Both the position numbers and the translations under genes were made by a program. From the NCBI RefSeq assembly GCF_000687475.1, contig NC_057316.1:3906001-3970000 (forward strand): a stretch of 64,000 nucleotides of DNA. Direction: 5' to 3'. The DNA is from Ustilaginoidea virens. Taxonomy: Eukaryota > Ascomycota > Sordariomycetes > Hypocreales > Clavicipitaceae. Below, one piece after another: positions 35,972 through 47,632 of this stretch (the first letter of the stretch is position 1; the number at the start of each line of letters is the position of its first letter). Under the pieces are notes generated by a model. That model did no database searches, was not told the origin of the DNA, and saw only the letters and a list, made by a program, of their open reading frames with translations.

Positions 35972-36920
35972 CTACGAATCCTGCCACTTGGTAATAGCAA
36001 TGTAATCAACCAGTTCATCGTGATACAGCTGCGGGAAAATGTCTTGCGCATACTGCTTCCAGTCCTTGTCCGCGGTGCGGTGGAAAAACTTGACGTACTC
36101 CCAATATTCGGGATACCATCCGCTGTCCTCCCAGTCCACAAGACCGGTGATCCTTCCGTCTTGAACCAGAATGTTCCTTGGCGTGAGATCGCAGTGGGAG
36201 AGGACGATGCGATGATTCGTTCCAAGTCGGCTCGAAAACGCCTCCCGCACAAGTGGCGGTATTTGCTTGTGAAGGGACGACAGCAGAAACTCGTTGAATC
36301 CTCCTTCATCGCGACACGGCGCAGAATGGTACGTGAAGTACAGCCTCGTGTCGCGTATTTCCGTGCCGTCACAAGCACCGATGAGGTGGGGCGGAGGAAC
36401 CACGGATCTCATCTTTTCCACGATTTCTCGAAGCTGGCGAGCAAGGTCCTTTCTCTGCGCGGCGCACATGTCGGGCCACAGCTTATCAAGGGATTGGCCC
36501 TCGATGTAGTCCATGCGTATGCGGCTCTCACCGTTCGAGGCTGTATGCACATCGTGCACGGAAGGGGCTGGTATCCCAGCCCGACTGGCGACCTTGAGCG
36601 CCTCCGCTTCTCCGACAGCTATTCGCCTCCCAGACTTGATGACAGTATTATCAGGCTGTAGGACAACCCTGCGATTGAAGAGCTTGTGCAATATTACCGC
36701 GCCTACTTCACGTCAGCGGGGCCCAAAAAAAACCGTCGTTGGGATGTAATCAACCTGGCTCGACCTCGTCTTCAGACTCAGATTCATCAGAGGACTTCGC
36801 CTGCCCTCTGGCTTTTCTCCTTTCCCTAAGAGCAGCACTGTAAAGCGACTCGCCCGGCTGCTTGCCCCGCGAGCGCGATACAGCATAGGTCGCTGACGTC
36901 GACAGATTTTCGCTTTCCAT
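35972..36920 (-). CDS. Aminoglycoside phosphotransferase-like (APH family) kinase
   Basis: APH/choline-kinase fold protein that would transfer phosphate from ATP to an unknown small substrate. Visible motifs in a 298-residue model: VIKSG (nucleotide-binding Lys strand), GEAEALKVA, the catalytic loop HCDLTPRN (His225, Asp227, Asn232) and the metal-binding GLVDWE (Asp245), followed by the typical GWYPEYWEYVKF. The main exon has no ATG upstream of the homology, so I propose exon 1 at 36,755-36,920 (ATG at 36,920, Ser/Glu-rich), a 52-bp intron (36,703-36,754) with a CTGAC branch-like site and TAG acceptor, and exon 2 at 35,972-36,702. Phase and total length (897 nt) agree. The N-terminal exon is less certain than the kinase core. 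Fungal genomes carry many such proteins, and antibiotic resistance is not implied. Confidence 0.85.
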
Positions 36921-37676
36921 GGCATCGGTAGCTGACACTTTCCAGCAGATGGACGGAGGAAAGTCTGTCTGAGACGTGAAGACGTGACATTAATTGCAAG
37001 CGAGCGCGAGAAATAGCACATCACGGGTTTGCTACCACCGCAGCTTCTATTCGACCGCTCTCACTCAGGAGAGGAAGCTCTGGTTCGGTGACGGCAAGGA
37101 GGGGCGACGAGCTTGGTATTCCGAAGGCAGAGAGAGATTAGTAAGCCGGAGAAAATGTGGGGTCAAACTCCCAGCCCCTTATTCGGCGTCACATTTGTTC
37201 CTTCTTTGGCCCCACCCAACCAACATACCTTCGCATGTCGTCAAATGCTCCATTTTCGGTGCCGAATTATTCGTCGACCCAACCTGGTTGTGCACATTTG
37301 CCAGCAGCCATCCGCAGTTAATTATTATTATTATTTATGTTGCCGAGGTAGCAGCGTGGGCGCTTGGCACGAGCGCATGAGGACGTCACTCTTCTATTGG
37401 TGCTCAGACAGATCTCAAGAGTAGCTCAGTCCATCTCTCGTACCCGTTTCTTCTGACCCTGTCTTGCAGCCCAACACGCAGAGTGGGTTTGCCCGGCGCA
37501 GTAGAAAGCGTTCAGCATCAGCAACTCGATTCGCTCCCGAAACTGCGACTGCAGGCTCAAAAGGTTTGCCGTTGTAGCTCCGCCCGTGGCCATTTCCAGG
37601 CGTCCTTGACCCTGTGGAAAGCTTGACAAGATCGTTTTTTTTTTTTTTTTTGCGCTCGAAATCGCCCATGCCTGTT
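36921..37676. other. Intergenic
   Basis: No gene recognised. It contains a short ATT repeat near 37,319 and a T17 tract at about 37,637-37,653 just beyond the 3' end of the next gene. Open frames here are short and lack motifs. Confidence 0.5.
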
Positions 37677-38959
37677 CTAGGAATCGGGCTTGGCCGGCTC
37701 TGCCAAGTAGCCCTGCAATCGCCACAGTAAAAGATGCAATCGTGTTATCGCTTTGCTCTTCAACTGCCGCAGCACCACGATGTCGTGCTGGCGGAAAACG
37801 GGACATGAAGATCTCAGTCGTTCGAGCTGGGTCTCTCCCAGAAGCCAGCGCAGGTCGTGGACCGCAATCTTCTGGCCAAACCTTGCCTCCTCCTGATCTA
37901 CTGTAGCGTATGGTCGCCTCCCGGCACCCTCGGCGCATGACAGCCACAACACGCACCCCCCGCTGTGGACGGTTGCCACTTGGTCCCAGCTCTGGCACGG
38001 CTGAACAAGCGCCAGCTCGCCCCTGTTTTCGAGCGCAGAGTTCGCAATCAGGGCGTCGGTTGCGTGACGACGCATCATTTGAAGGAGCACGTCGTCCATG
38101 TCGCTGCGCCATACAGCGGAGCGGATGTGAGGTGGCACGGCCATGCCATTGCGGAAGGCCCCCAGCAATGCCGCGTATTTCCTGTTGCGGCCCCCTATTT
38201 TTTCCATGACTGATCTCCGAGACAAGGCGTACGAGGTGATGGGGCTTCTTCTGCGAGGCTGGGCCGAGACGGTGGAACTGCCCGTCTCGCTGACGGGTCG
38301 CTCGGTTGGCGACGACGATGGCCCGTGCAGGGCATCGGCATCGGCAGCAGAAACGGCATCGGCATCGGCAACGCCTACGCCTACGCCGTCTTTGCTCGAA
38401 TCACGCTGCGAGCCGTCTTCGTGGCAGTCCTCAAAGGCCAGGGGACCTGGTGCCCACCATACCGAGTCGCCTGACGGGTGCTTGACCAGCTCAAAGTCTT
38501 GCAGAAAGTATCGCGGGATCTTCAGGCTCGTGATGGGGCATTTGCGCATCGGCGTCGCCAGTGCCTGGGCTTCGAGAAACAGCGTCAGCTACCTCAACCA
38601 CGGGGCCGCGAGGCGCGGGAAAGCCTCCCATTACCGTAAGGGTTCATGGCCAGCTTCTTTCTGAACCTGCCCGTGGGTTTGCCCGGGCCGAGCTTTCGCG
38701 GCCGTCGCCGGGCCTTGATCCAGCAGGGATCGAACAAGGGCGAGATGGGTAAGTCGCCGGCTGCAGTCGATACCGTGCCCGAGCCTGCGTGTAGAGCCAC
38801 GCCGGTGCAGCTGTGGCTGTCCTTGATGCCCGCCTCCACCTTGGCACGAAGCGCATCGGTGGTGAGCGCATCTCTGCTCCAGGAATTCCATCTCCGTGGC
38901 TGGGAGCCGAGGCCCGCCGAAAGCAACGGGTTCGGTCGAGACGACAGCCTCGCGATCAT
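37677..38959 (-). CDS. Conserved fungal protein with probable mitochondrial presequence
   Basis: Two-exon model: exon 1 at 38,635-38,959 (ATG at 38,959), a 65-bp intron (38,570-38,634; GTAATG donor, GCTGACG branch, CGAAG acceptor), exon 2 at 37,677-38,569. This gives 1,218 nt and 405 residues. Splicing restores a smooth join, NPYAQALATPMRKCPIT. The N-terminus (MIARLSSRPNPLLSAG) is Arg/Ser-rich without acids, like a mitochondrial targeting sequence. Readable conserved-looking blocks are SPLFDPCWIKARRR, LKIPRYFLQDFELVKHP and ISYALSRRS-like followed by IGGRNRKYAALLG. A middle stretch (about residues 165-200) is low-complexity Ala/Asp/Ser. I recall related fungal proteins of unknown function but cannot assign an activity. 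Confidence 0.78.
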
Positions 38960-39773
38960 GATGCAGGCTCCCCGCTCGGCGACTGCTGCAGGATCAAGGG
39001 CTGGCTAGTGGTGCAACGAAACGGCGTCACAGATCATTGCTGGTCCGGATTCGGGACGCGTGTCGACGTGCAGAAAGCTACATGTATGTGTGTACGGGGG
39101 AGGTTTGACGACAACGCTGCCCACTGTAGTCGAAAGTTGCAACGCAAAAAATTGGCTGGGGTACATGCTCCCCCACAAATCTGCATATCCAGAAACGGTT
39201 AAGTGCAAAAGAAGGAGCCATGTGCTTGTAGCGATTTACCGTAAAACCGGGAAATAGAACACCAGGTGGTTTACTTGGGTACTGAATTGATTCACATGAC
39301 TGGAAGTTACTGGGCAACGCCTTAGGGGGAGCGTCTTTAGCATATATTTTGCACTTTTGTTCTCCGAACACTTGGACGTTCTTCTGTCGACAGGTACGCA
39401 GACGCAGAGGCGCTACGCTACACCCACTGCACATAGAGCGCATATGCAGCGCGCACAGCGCGTCTACAGACAACATGAAGGCAGCGGACTATGTACAGTA
39501 CGGAGTACCGTGCCGGTATACATATTGCTGGTAGCAGCGTGGAGCACCTCCACAAGTCAGGTTAGTAAGTGGGGCACCACTGTTACGAGTTGAGCATTGC
39601 ATTGCGCAAGAATAGTACAGGCTGGACACGTGTCTGTCTACATTAAGATGGTCGTAATGTAGAAAGAGCGAAGGGTCAAAAAAAAAAAGAAAAGAAGAAA
39701 GAAAATAAAGAAGAAGAAGGCAAAGGCAGTGTTGGGGGCCGACCCTGTAGCGCCTGCAAACGAGCCGTCAATA
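38960..39773. other. Intergenic
   Basis: No gene is supported. An A-rich GAA-type tract is at about 39,680-39,720. Several overlapping short open frames show no motifs. Confidence 0.5.
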
Positions 39774-40205
39774 GCATCCCTTTGACTGTGTTAAGGTGCA
39801 GCTTTTGTAACGGACCAGGGTTTAAGCCAATAGAAAACCGTAGTTTAAAGGGTACATTAGCAGCCTAGTAAATAGTATAAGGGTATAAGTACCAGCAATT
39901 TCCAGACTTACAAAGAGCTACATCGCACTTATGGCACCTGTAGGCCCGGTACATAGCGCTGTGAGGCTATTCCCACTATATTAAGCTGTCAATTTAGCAG
40001 TGATAAAGGCAGATATAAAAGGCGTTATCACTAACTCTTTAGATGTTACTTATTGGCTTTATTAGAAATGCCAGAATTCCTAGTATAAGGATTTCAGTGA
40101 TAAAGGTTTGGTGACTAGGCCAGTTGCCAAGAGGGTACCTAGTAGGTATTTAGCAAAGAGTGGGTCCGATACAAAAGCTGCACCTTAACACAGCCAAAGG
40201 GATGC
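39774..40205. mobile_element. MITE-like element with 43-bp terminal inverted repeats
   Basis: 39,774-39,816 and the reverse complement of 40,163-40,205 match at 41 of 43 positions, starting GCATCCCTTTG. The 346-bp interior is AT-rich compared with its surroundings and encodes nothing. Length and structure fit a non-autonomous DNA transposon. The flanks (AATA left, ATTG right) give no clear target duplication, so the superfamily is open. Confidence 0.8.
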
Positions 40206-41259
40206 ATTGCTTCCTCAGCCACAAAGCCATAGGCCCAGCCCCTTGCAGGGACGCAGCACGGCGAGGCGTGCTGCGGAGTACATTGACAGGCTCCAGTGGG
40301 GTGCTGGTGCCGCACTCGGAGCCTTCCGTAGGTAGGTGGTAGGTGCCCGAATACGAGTACAGAGTACTTGGGCAACGGTCATTGCATTGGCAGCTTGGGC
40401 CGCCTATTGAATTTTGTCCCTGTCTCTGCCACGAACTCGCGGTGGGGTGGCTGCACGGCTTTCATCGGCATCCCGTGATCCAAGCTTGACGCAGCCAGAC
40501 TCAGCCGCCGCCGGACATGCAAGACATACAAGCAACACACAAACACCCCAGCCTGGGACGTGAGGCTCTCAACCATCAGCTCTCTTCGCGATCCCCGCCG
40601 AACACAGCCCAAAGCTGCGCATCCACGCTACCCGGCGAACCGAACGGCAAGGCCGCGCTGCGCTGTGGCTTCTTTTTCACAGTAAGCCGGACGCAGGTAG
40701 GTCCCGCGCCAGCACGGGCCCTTCCGTCGCCTCGGTGCGCCCATTCCCTGCCCACTTTGCCGCGCGAACAACGGAGTACGTACCTACCGCCGACCGTCGC
40801 ATGATTCATCACTTGCCAGCTTATGTCTCAGGTGGTTGGCGCGGTCTGTAAGCGAAAGTTTTTAGTGCGGAGGTGCGGGCACGGTCTTGGCGACTAAAGA
40901 TCATGGGCTGGGGCTGCAAAGAGGTGAAGTACTGTGAGGAGTACGGAGTACCGCAGTGTGTGTGGCTAAGCCTACTCTCGGTTACTCTCGGGACACACGG
41001 AGCAATTTGACGGAGTCGTATTACCATTAATCCACATTACTGTTTCTAATTGTATCCCAAGTTTAGAAAAAAAATATAAAAAAAAAAAAAAAGCTCCGAC
41101 TAGTAGGTACACAGCCCAGTCCCTAATCGAAACCATTCAAGTTCATCCCGTTTTTTCCCCCTTCGCCTTTCCCAATGCTGCCGGGCAAACTCAAGACGTG
41201 GATACGGGTGCCTGACCCCCAGCGATTCCTTGCTCGGCAAGGAGCCGTCATAGGGCATC
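40206..41259. other. Intergenic
   Basis: No gene recognised. An A-rich tract lies at about 41,067-41,092. Open frames on both strands at 40,379-40,812 lack motifs. Confidence 0.45.
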
Positions 41260-41997
41260 TTACAGAGCGAGGGCGCCCAGGGCCAGCATGACGAGGCCAC
41301 CAACGGGGCCGAGGCCAGCGGCGCCGGCAGTGACGGGGGCCGAGGTGGTGGGGGCAGTGCCGTTGGTAGGGACGGTGGGCTTGGTGACAACGGTGGTGGG
41401 GCAGACGGTGCCGACAGAGCTGGCAGCGGCAGCGGTGGTGGTGGTGGCGGTAGCAGCAGCAGAGCTGGAGGCAGCCGCAGAGCTGGAGGCAGCCGCAGAG
41501 CTCACGGCGGCGGCGGCGGAAGAGGCCGCGGGAGCAGAGGCCGCGGCAGCGCAGGCCTTCTGGACGGCAGGGAGGACCTGGGCTACAGTCGAGAAAGCTT
41601 GGTCAGACGATTCAGGGAGAAAAGAAGAGAAGAACGAAGAAAAAAGATGCACGGAAGTGACTCGGCGTAGGGCTGCGGGTCTGGGTCGAACCGCAACCGC
41701 AACCGCAACCGCAACCGGGCAGCCGTGCAACCGCGGCATCACCGCACTCTCCGTCTCGGCGGGGGAAAACAACTTACAGACAGCAACGTCGGCACCGCAG
41801 CTGGCAATGACGCAGGAGGTAGCGTCGCCCTGGACGGCAGCAAAGTTGGTCTTCTCGCAGACGCAGGCATAGTCGGTGACGGAGCACTTGGTCACCTTCT
41901 TGACCGAGTTGTCAAGGCAGGTCTGGGCGCACGAGGGGATACCAGTCTGGGCCGAGACCAGAGCGGCCATGGCAGCGGCAACAGCGACGAACTTCAT
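41260..41997 (-). CDS. CFEM-domain GPI-anchored cell-surface protein
   Basis: Exon 1 at 41,778-41,997 (ATG at 41,997), a 195-bp intron (41,583-41,777; GTAAGT donor, CTGTAG acceptor) and exon 2 at 41,260-41,582 give 180 residues. A signal peptide (MKFVAVAAAMAALVSAQ) is followed by the fungus-specific eight-cysteine CFEM domain: IPSCAQTC, TKCSVTDYACVC, SCVIASC, and the last Cys (KAC) after the intron. A long Ala/Ser/Thr-rich stalk follows, then a hydrophobic C-terminal GPI signal (LVMLALGALAL). Known CFEM proteins act at the surface, for example in haem or iron capture, wall structure or host interaction; which applies here cannot be told. The intron carries a CAACCG repeat (about 41,692-41,719). 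The longer unspliced frame reaching 42,312 is mostly 5' leader. Confidence 0.93.
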   Translation of the reverse strand: MKFVAVAAAMAALVSAQTGIPSCAQTCLDNSVKKVTKCSVTDYACVCEKTNFAAVQGDATSCVIASCGADVAVCKLFSPAETESAVMPRLHGCPVAVAVAVAVRPRPAALRRVTSVHLFSSFFSSFLPESSDQAFSTVAQVLPAVQKACAAAASAPAASSAAAAVSSAAASSSAAASSSAAATATTTTAAAASSVGTVCPTTVVTKPTVPTNGTAPTTSAPVTAGAAGLGPVGGLVMLALGALAL

Positions 41998-42517
41998 CTT
42001 GAATGAATAGGGGTTGACGGGTGGTTGGAACGGGAGTGGCAGCGAACAAAGGTAAACGAGGGAAGGGCAGGACGAGCGAAGTACCAAGCGAATGAACGGA
42101 GCGCAACACAGAGCCAGAATCTTTTTGGAACCAGAGGGGACGACGGGCCTGCCTGGGTTTAAGTAGATGCCAGAGACCTGCTTCTTCGGGTATGGCAAAT
42201 GCTGTTCCTGTTTTGAAGGAGAACCAAAAGTCCCCTCGGGGAACATCGTTCCCCCTTCCAAGTTCCATCCACACGAGCCCCGCCCCTTTTCCCACCCACC
42301 ATCAGCATCCAACCAGAGTTTGGCAAGCCCCCTTGGGGCGTCTGGGCAACCAGGATGTAGCCGCTCCTCCTCCGTCCGTCAGTCCGTCCGTCTGTCAAGT
42401 TCTGCTTGGGACAGAGTCGGTAGTCGGCCGGGAGGGCTGTGGCAGTGTGGGCGGTGGCGTTGCTAGGAAAAAGCCATCTCTGACGGAAGTTTGCGCCAAG
42501 ATCTGACAGGCCAGGCC

Positions 42518-42557
42518 GGGGCGGGGCGGGGCGGGGCGGGGCGGGGCGGGGCGGGGC
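42518..42557 (+). repeat. (GGGGC)8 tandem repeat
   Basis: Eight exact 5-bp units about 520 bp upstream of the CFEM start codon. G-runs continue near 42,636-42,660. Confidence 0.95.
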
Positions 42558-44670
42558 AAGCGAGCGGGTTCCAAGGAGCCAAGGTTCCAAAGTTGCGACT
42601 TGCAAAAGTTACGCAGCTTGGTTGCGCGCCCGACAGGGGGGGGGGAGAAGGGGGGGGGGGCGGATCAAAGTCGTCAGCGCCATGATCCATCGACGGTGTG
42701 GGCCGGCCCTAAAGACCAGAATGGGGCAGGCGTCGGACGGTGGCTTTTGTTAAGCTCTGCTCGTGCGTGCATGCCGGCTCATCCAAGCGTCTGGACACCC
42801 TGTTGGGTTGGGGAAAAACAGGGGGCAAGTCGGCAAAGATGCAAATTTCGTACCATGAAAGATTGTCGGTTCAAGGACTGGAAGGTTCTGGGAAACAGAA
42901 CGCCCAGACGCCGCGGACTCCGCACCCATTCGGAACTTGGCTTGAAAGTGGGGTGGCGGTGGTGGTGGCGCCGTGTGGGGGTGCCACTCTGCGGGGTGTG
43001 CAATTTGCTTTCTTTTTCTTTCTTTCTTTTTCTTTTTTTTTTTTTTTTGTTTTTATTTTTGATTTGTTTTTCCCACTTGATCTGCGCGCAGTGTTCGGAG
43101 TACTCCGTAGTCGCAGACATTTCGCGGCCTGGTTGGTCCTTCCTTGTTCCGTTCCCCTTCGCTTCCATCCCCTCCTTGGCCCAGTTGCAGACATGGTTTG
43201 ATTGTCTGGTCATCACCGACCAACCGATTGGTCTTGGCTGACCTTTAGATCGGGATTGGACTCGATAATCCCATCTGGCTCTGCAGCTCGAATCAAAGAC
43301 CTCGATTGGAGCAATGGTAATTGAGACTATTGGTTGCTTTCCGCACGGCGTGGCGCCTGGCCTGGCTGGCATCAAAAAACATGCACCATTATGTAAACCT
43401 AATTTGACCATTTGACCCAACTGCGCGTGTTTCTCTGCTCCGCAAAATCATATGGCCGTGTGGGCTGATTCTTGCGGATCCGTCGGCTGAGGTGAAAGTG
43501 GGAGAAACCCGATGCCTGGGAATTGAAGCCGGCGAGAGGACTTGCTGTCTCTATCTGGGCATACATTTGTATTAGAAGAGGGAAGCCTGGCCGTGCATTT
43601 GCTCATGAAGCAAAAGAGCACCCGAAAAAAAAATAAAAATAAAAATAAAATAAATAAAAACAAGTAAAATAAATAATAAAAAAGGAGAGAGAGAGAGAGA
43701 GAGAGGGCAGGAATCCTGTTTGGCAGCTAGCTGCTCTGCGCCCCCCCGACTTGCGACTTGCGACTTGCGTCACTGGCTGTGGCTGAGTCTTACCGGAAAA
43801 AGCGGCTGGGGCGCAGCTGACTTTTTGCCACTTCTTTGTTATGGCTGACGACTTTTTGCACTCTGCGGAAAACTTCCGATGGCAGGAGTTGCCCTTGATT
43901 ACGCAACCGAAAGCAATTTGGAAAACAACACCACCAGCCCGTTTCTCACATGTTTTTTTTTCCTTGTTTATTTAGAAAAAAACTCTTCTTCGGCCCCCAG
44001 TCGCACCAACCGAGTTATGGTGCGTCGCGGCTGTCAAAGCAGGTCTAGCCAGGGGCAGGCAGAGGCAGACCCAGCCATGGCTCAAAAATTTTCTCGCCAG
44101 CCCTGCGAGCCTGCCGACGCACCGAAGCTACCTTGAGCCGCCTCTGCGCGACTCGGGCAGGCCTTTTTTTGCAAAGCTGAAGCAGGGCCATCGCACCTGC
44201 CTGCCAACCTGGAAGCTGACCCCTTGGGTGGTGATTCCCTGGAAGCGATCAACAGAGGTGCGTGGTACTACATGTAGGTACCTGCCCAAAATGTGCGCGC
44301 GCTTTCCGTCCTGGGATGGACCGTCCGCACCCCCGGAGCTGGAGAGGCATATCGGGAAGGTGCGCAGGTGTGGCGAGGGAAGGCTTTGCCCAAAGCGGCA
44401 GACTCGGCGCGTCTGAAACGCCCGCTCCCTCGATCTTTTGTGCTGCGTAACTTGAGACTGCGTTATCCAATTGTCTCGTTCATTGTCCAAGCAGGAGTTT
44501 GGCAGATGCTTGCCGTGGTTTGAATCGAAAGCCGGACGAAAAGGGCCGCAATGAGTTCTCCACGGCTGGAAAGTTGGCCGAGGTGCCGTCCCTCGCGGCG
44601 TCATTCTGCATACGGAGTACAGTGCCACACACCTGGTTTCTCCAACAACCCGTGCCTCGCATGGGCATGA

Positions 44671-44710
44671 GCCATGAGCCATGAGCCATGAGCCATGAGC
44701 CATGAGCCAT
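44671..44710 (+). repeat. 7-bp tandem repeat
   Basis: Five GCCATGA units plus a partial unit. It produces a spurious reverse-strand open frame rich in AHGSWLM. Confidence 0.95.
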
Positions 44711-45919
44711 AAACGGCAGCTCAACGACTCCCTTATGCGCCTGATTCGTTTCAGCTGCCAAAGAAAAGCCTTCATGTTACCTACCTCTCCAAGGTGCGAT
44801 GCCTGGGCCCATGTCGCAGTAAGAACAGGGGGAAAGTGGGACCCAACTCCCTCTGACCTTCTTCTCAGCCGTCATCAGCAAGTCAAGTCTGCCGCCTATC
44901 GATGATTGAATCAATTTCAATCCTCGTGCTGCGCGTCGCCATGCTTTCCAATGGCATCGCCGGCCCGTCAATTGCCACAGTCCGCGTCATAATGGAACCC
45001 TCTACATCACAAGGTCACAAGGCCCTTCCTCAGCCTTGGCAACCTCAAGGCCGCCGTTAGCCCTACCGCCCTTGGCATCGGGTTTGGCGCGGTTATTCAC
45101 AAAACTTTTCCAAACGCCAAGAAACCCACCCCCCTCCCCCCCCCCTAACCCTCCCCCGAGGATCGAGCTACGATGCTGCCAGGGGCGTCGGCACGTCGCC
45201 AAACACGACCCAAACGCACAAAGCAACCGGCCGCGGGACTTGACAAGCTTCTAGATGACCGAGCACTCCCTTGTCGGCTCATGGTAACGGTCAACAAGGG
45301 TGCTGGCAGCCTTCAGCGCGCTAATCGCTCCCCAATCTGTCATCATGACAACCACGAGCTCGACGCCTTGGCCCCATGCACAAGTCTGCAACGCCAAGAT
45401 TGCCACGCTCGATGCAGAGATGATCGTTTTTCACAGCAGCAGTATATATCTCCGCCATGAAAACCCCGAGACGGTCCGAGGCATCACCCGGCACGACACG
45501 ACATGCACATCTTGATCGGACGGCACAATGATCGCGTCCAAATGCAAAGCAGGGCTTCCCCACAGCGAGCTGGCGTGTGCTGCAAGCCTGGGGCGCTTCC
45601 CAGCTCAGGCTGTCCGTTGTACGCCAAACCGCGGGATTGATGTCGGAGGAAGACATGACCCGCTGCTTTGTCGTGGCGTCTGCAAATTGCCCATCAGCAG
45701 GCCACGAGCAGGCGCCCCGACTTGTCCACAAGCAAGCTATAACTTGGCGGATAATGCCCCCGCATCGCGACTTTCCGAGCGTCCTCGGCAGATGGAAAGC
45801 TTCGGGGGCTCAGGCAACACCAAGCCCCTGCGGATGGTGCCGCCAGTACTGAGCTTGGTTGCTGCCTGGCGTTGCCGTCCTTGTTCGGTTGAACTTGGGC
45901 AGCTTCGCAGCGGATCCTG

Positions 45920-45981
45920 CAGCGGTGATGCTACAGCGGTGATGCTACAGCGGTGATGCTACAGCGGTGATGCTACAGCGG
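45920..45981 (+). repeat. 14-bp tandem repeat
   Basis: About four copies of CAGCGGTGATGCTA. Confidence 0.92.
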
Positions 45982-46794
45982 TCTGAGGCAGTTTCGCGCC
46001 TTCTGGCGTTGTGTGCTACATATGTATATCATGGACGTCCCTTGCACGGCTGCTACTCTTGAGTCGCAGCAGCCGGTCGACATGTCGCCTTGTTGTCAGC
46101 GCCAGACGTCGTGCTAGTCATTAGCAGCCTGTTGGCAGCCTGTTGGCAGCCTGCTGCCTCGTGGAATCTTGCTGCAGTAGGAAGACCGCGGCTATTGCCG
46201 CACCGGAGAACACGCGTCAAATCTCGGGAGCCGCGTCGCGCCTTGGTATCCCGCCAGGAGCACCAGCCGACGCAGCCGACGCCCGCTGGCGGCAGCAGAA
46301 TTCCCCGGTCAAACGATGCAAGAGACAAATCATGCTGCTAGAAAATTCGCACGTCTGTAATGACGAATGGCTGCTTTCCCCTTTGACAAGTGTAGTTTCA
46401 GCACATGTTTATAAATAACCTCGTCGAGTGCAACATCTACAGTATGCACGTTCTTGCTTCCACCCTGTCATGTCAAACCTGGCGGCCTTTTCCGGAAAAT
46501 TCCTCCCTCTACTTCTACCGATACAAGCACCTGGCAGACCACAACCTCCACCGTGGGAAATGTATTACCTCGGCCGATTTCGCACAAAACACGGCACAGA
46601 GACCCGTGTGAGCTCTATAGGGTACGTTGCGCCCTGAACCCAATGTCCCGAACAGGCTAGCCTCGGGACAGCGGGTGCTTCCAGAAAAAGAAGACGGCAG
46701 TTGCAAAGCTTAAATCAAAAGCCCTATCCGTCTACCCCAAACCACCGTTTCCAAACCTCTGAACGTACGCAACACCCCCCTTTTGAAACAAGTT

Positions 46795-47238
46795 CTAGAT
46801 ATAATTGTCCAGCTTCTTCGCAAGTACGGTCAAGAATTGCTTGAGCTTGTCCGCCGGGATCGGAGGTTTTGCTGTTTTGCACAAGCTGAAGAAATTCTCC
46901 AAGACGGCGCCGGTTTTCTGCTCCGACTCCTTCTTCAAGTACGCCAGCAGGCTTACGGCGTACTCTCCGGCGACATAGTCAGGGTCGGGGGGGTCGCACA
47001 CGAAGCCGCAGCTGTCGTCCATCAATACCCCCCAGCCCTCGTGGACGCGGCGGCTAAAGCCGTCTCGGATAGAGCTATCTGGCGAGAGAGAGATAGAGGC
47101 CGCCTCGAAGAGATAGACTTTGTAGACTGTCTTCTCGGTGGCCGGCTATGGTATGAAAGTTCCGTCGGAGAAAGCTGAGCCAAGATTTGCAAAGGCCACC
47201 GTGAGAAGCAGGGCCTTGGTTCCGGGAAAGGCGACCAT
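46795..47238 (-). pseudogene. Small secreted protein paralogue 1, interrupted by a stop
   Basis: A frame of 148 codons from ATG 47,238 to TAG 46,795-46,797, with one in-frame TAG at 47,146-47,148 (codon 31). The N-terminus is a signal peptide (MVAFPGTKALLLTVAFANLG). The rest matches the intact paralogue at 48,295-48,762: KVYLFEAAS against RVSLYQAAAS, the DDSCGFVC pair of cysteines against NDPCGLKC, and a C-terminal PPIPADKLKQF against PPVPADKLTDF. The TAG could be read as the end of an intron (CATAG), but the paralogue has no intron there and the only donor is poor, so I call it a nonsense mutation. Confidence 0.7.
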
Positions 47239-47632
47239 GGTGGGCTGGCTTGGCTGTATGTGATGTGGCCCGATCTTGTTGATTTTCCCGCACGTATTAT
47301 GAACCGGGTTTCGTGTGACCAGTGCTTGTTACCACATGGCCGGGAGTAATGCCTCGCATTTAAAAGAGAGGCAATCAAACGCAAAGGGACGCTCGAGTTG
47401 AGAATATCGGCCGCCTACCTGGAGCTATTACTCTCTTCGATATGACCATGACTCGTGCTAGTGCCATCTTGCTCTGGCAGAGCCGACGCTGATCGGGCAA
47501 AGTGCCTGCGAGGAATTTCAAGATACGTATATCGCGCTAAGTTGCTTTGGTAAGAGCCGACGCTGCTCGGGCAAAGTGCCGGCGACACCCTTTCGAAACC
47601 ACGTCCTACATATGTTTGATTGTCTGACTTGC

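Larger units (their letters stand above)
41998..46794. other. Long intergenic region, no gene supported
   Basis: About 4.8 kb of mostly GC-rich sequence with pyrimidine tracts (43,010-43,050), a GA repeat (about 43,686-43,706) and several short tandem repeats listed separately. Open frames exist on both strands but are low-complexity, overlapping and without motifs or plausible splice partners. The CFEM promoter should lie within the first ~500 bp. Confidence 0.5.

Noticed and set aside
37426..38213. Open frames opposite or overlapping the mitochondrial-type protein gene
   Set aside because: They are shadows of the spliced gene at 37,677-38,959, whose two exons join in phase and give a coherent protein.
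42600..43420. Open frames of 213 residues on both strands
   Set aside because: They cross G-runs and a long T-rich tract giving poly-Phe or poly-Lys; no domain.
44128..44775. 215-residue minus-strand open frame
   Set aside because: Part of it is the 7-bp repeat (AHGSWLM periodicity); the rest is low-information and overlaps several other frames.
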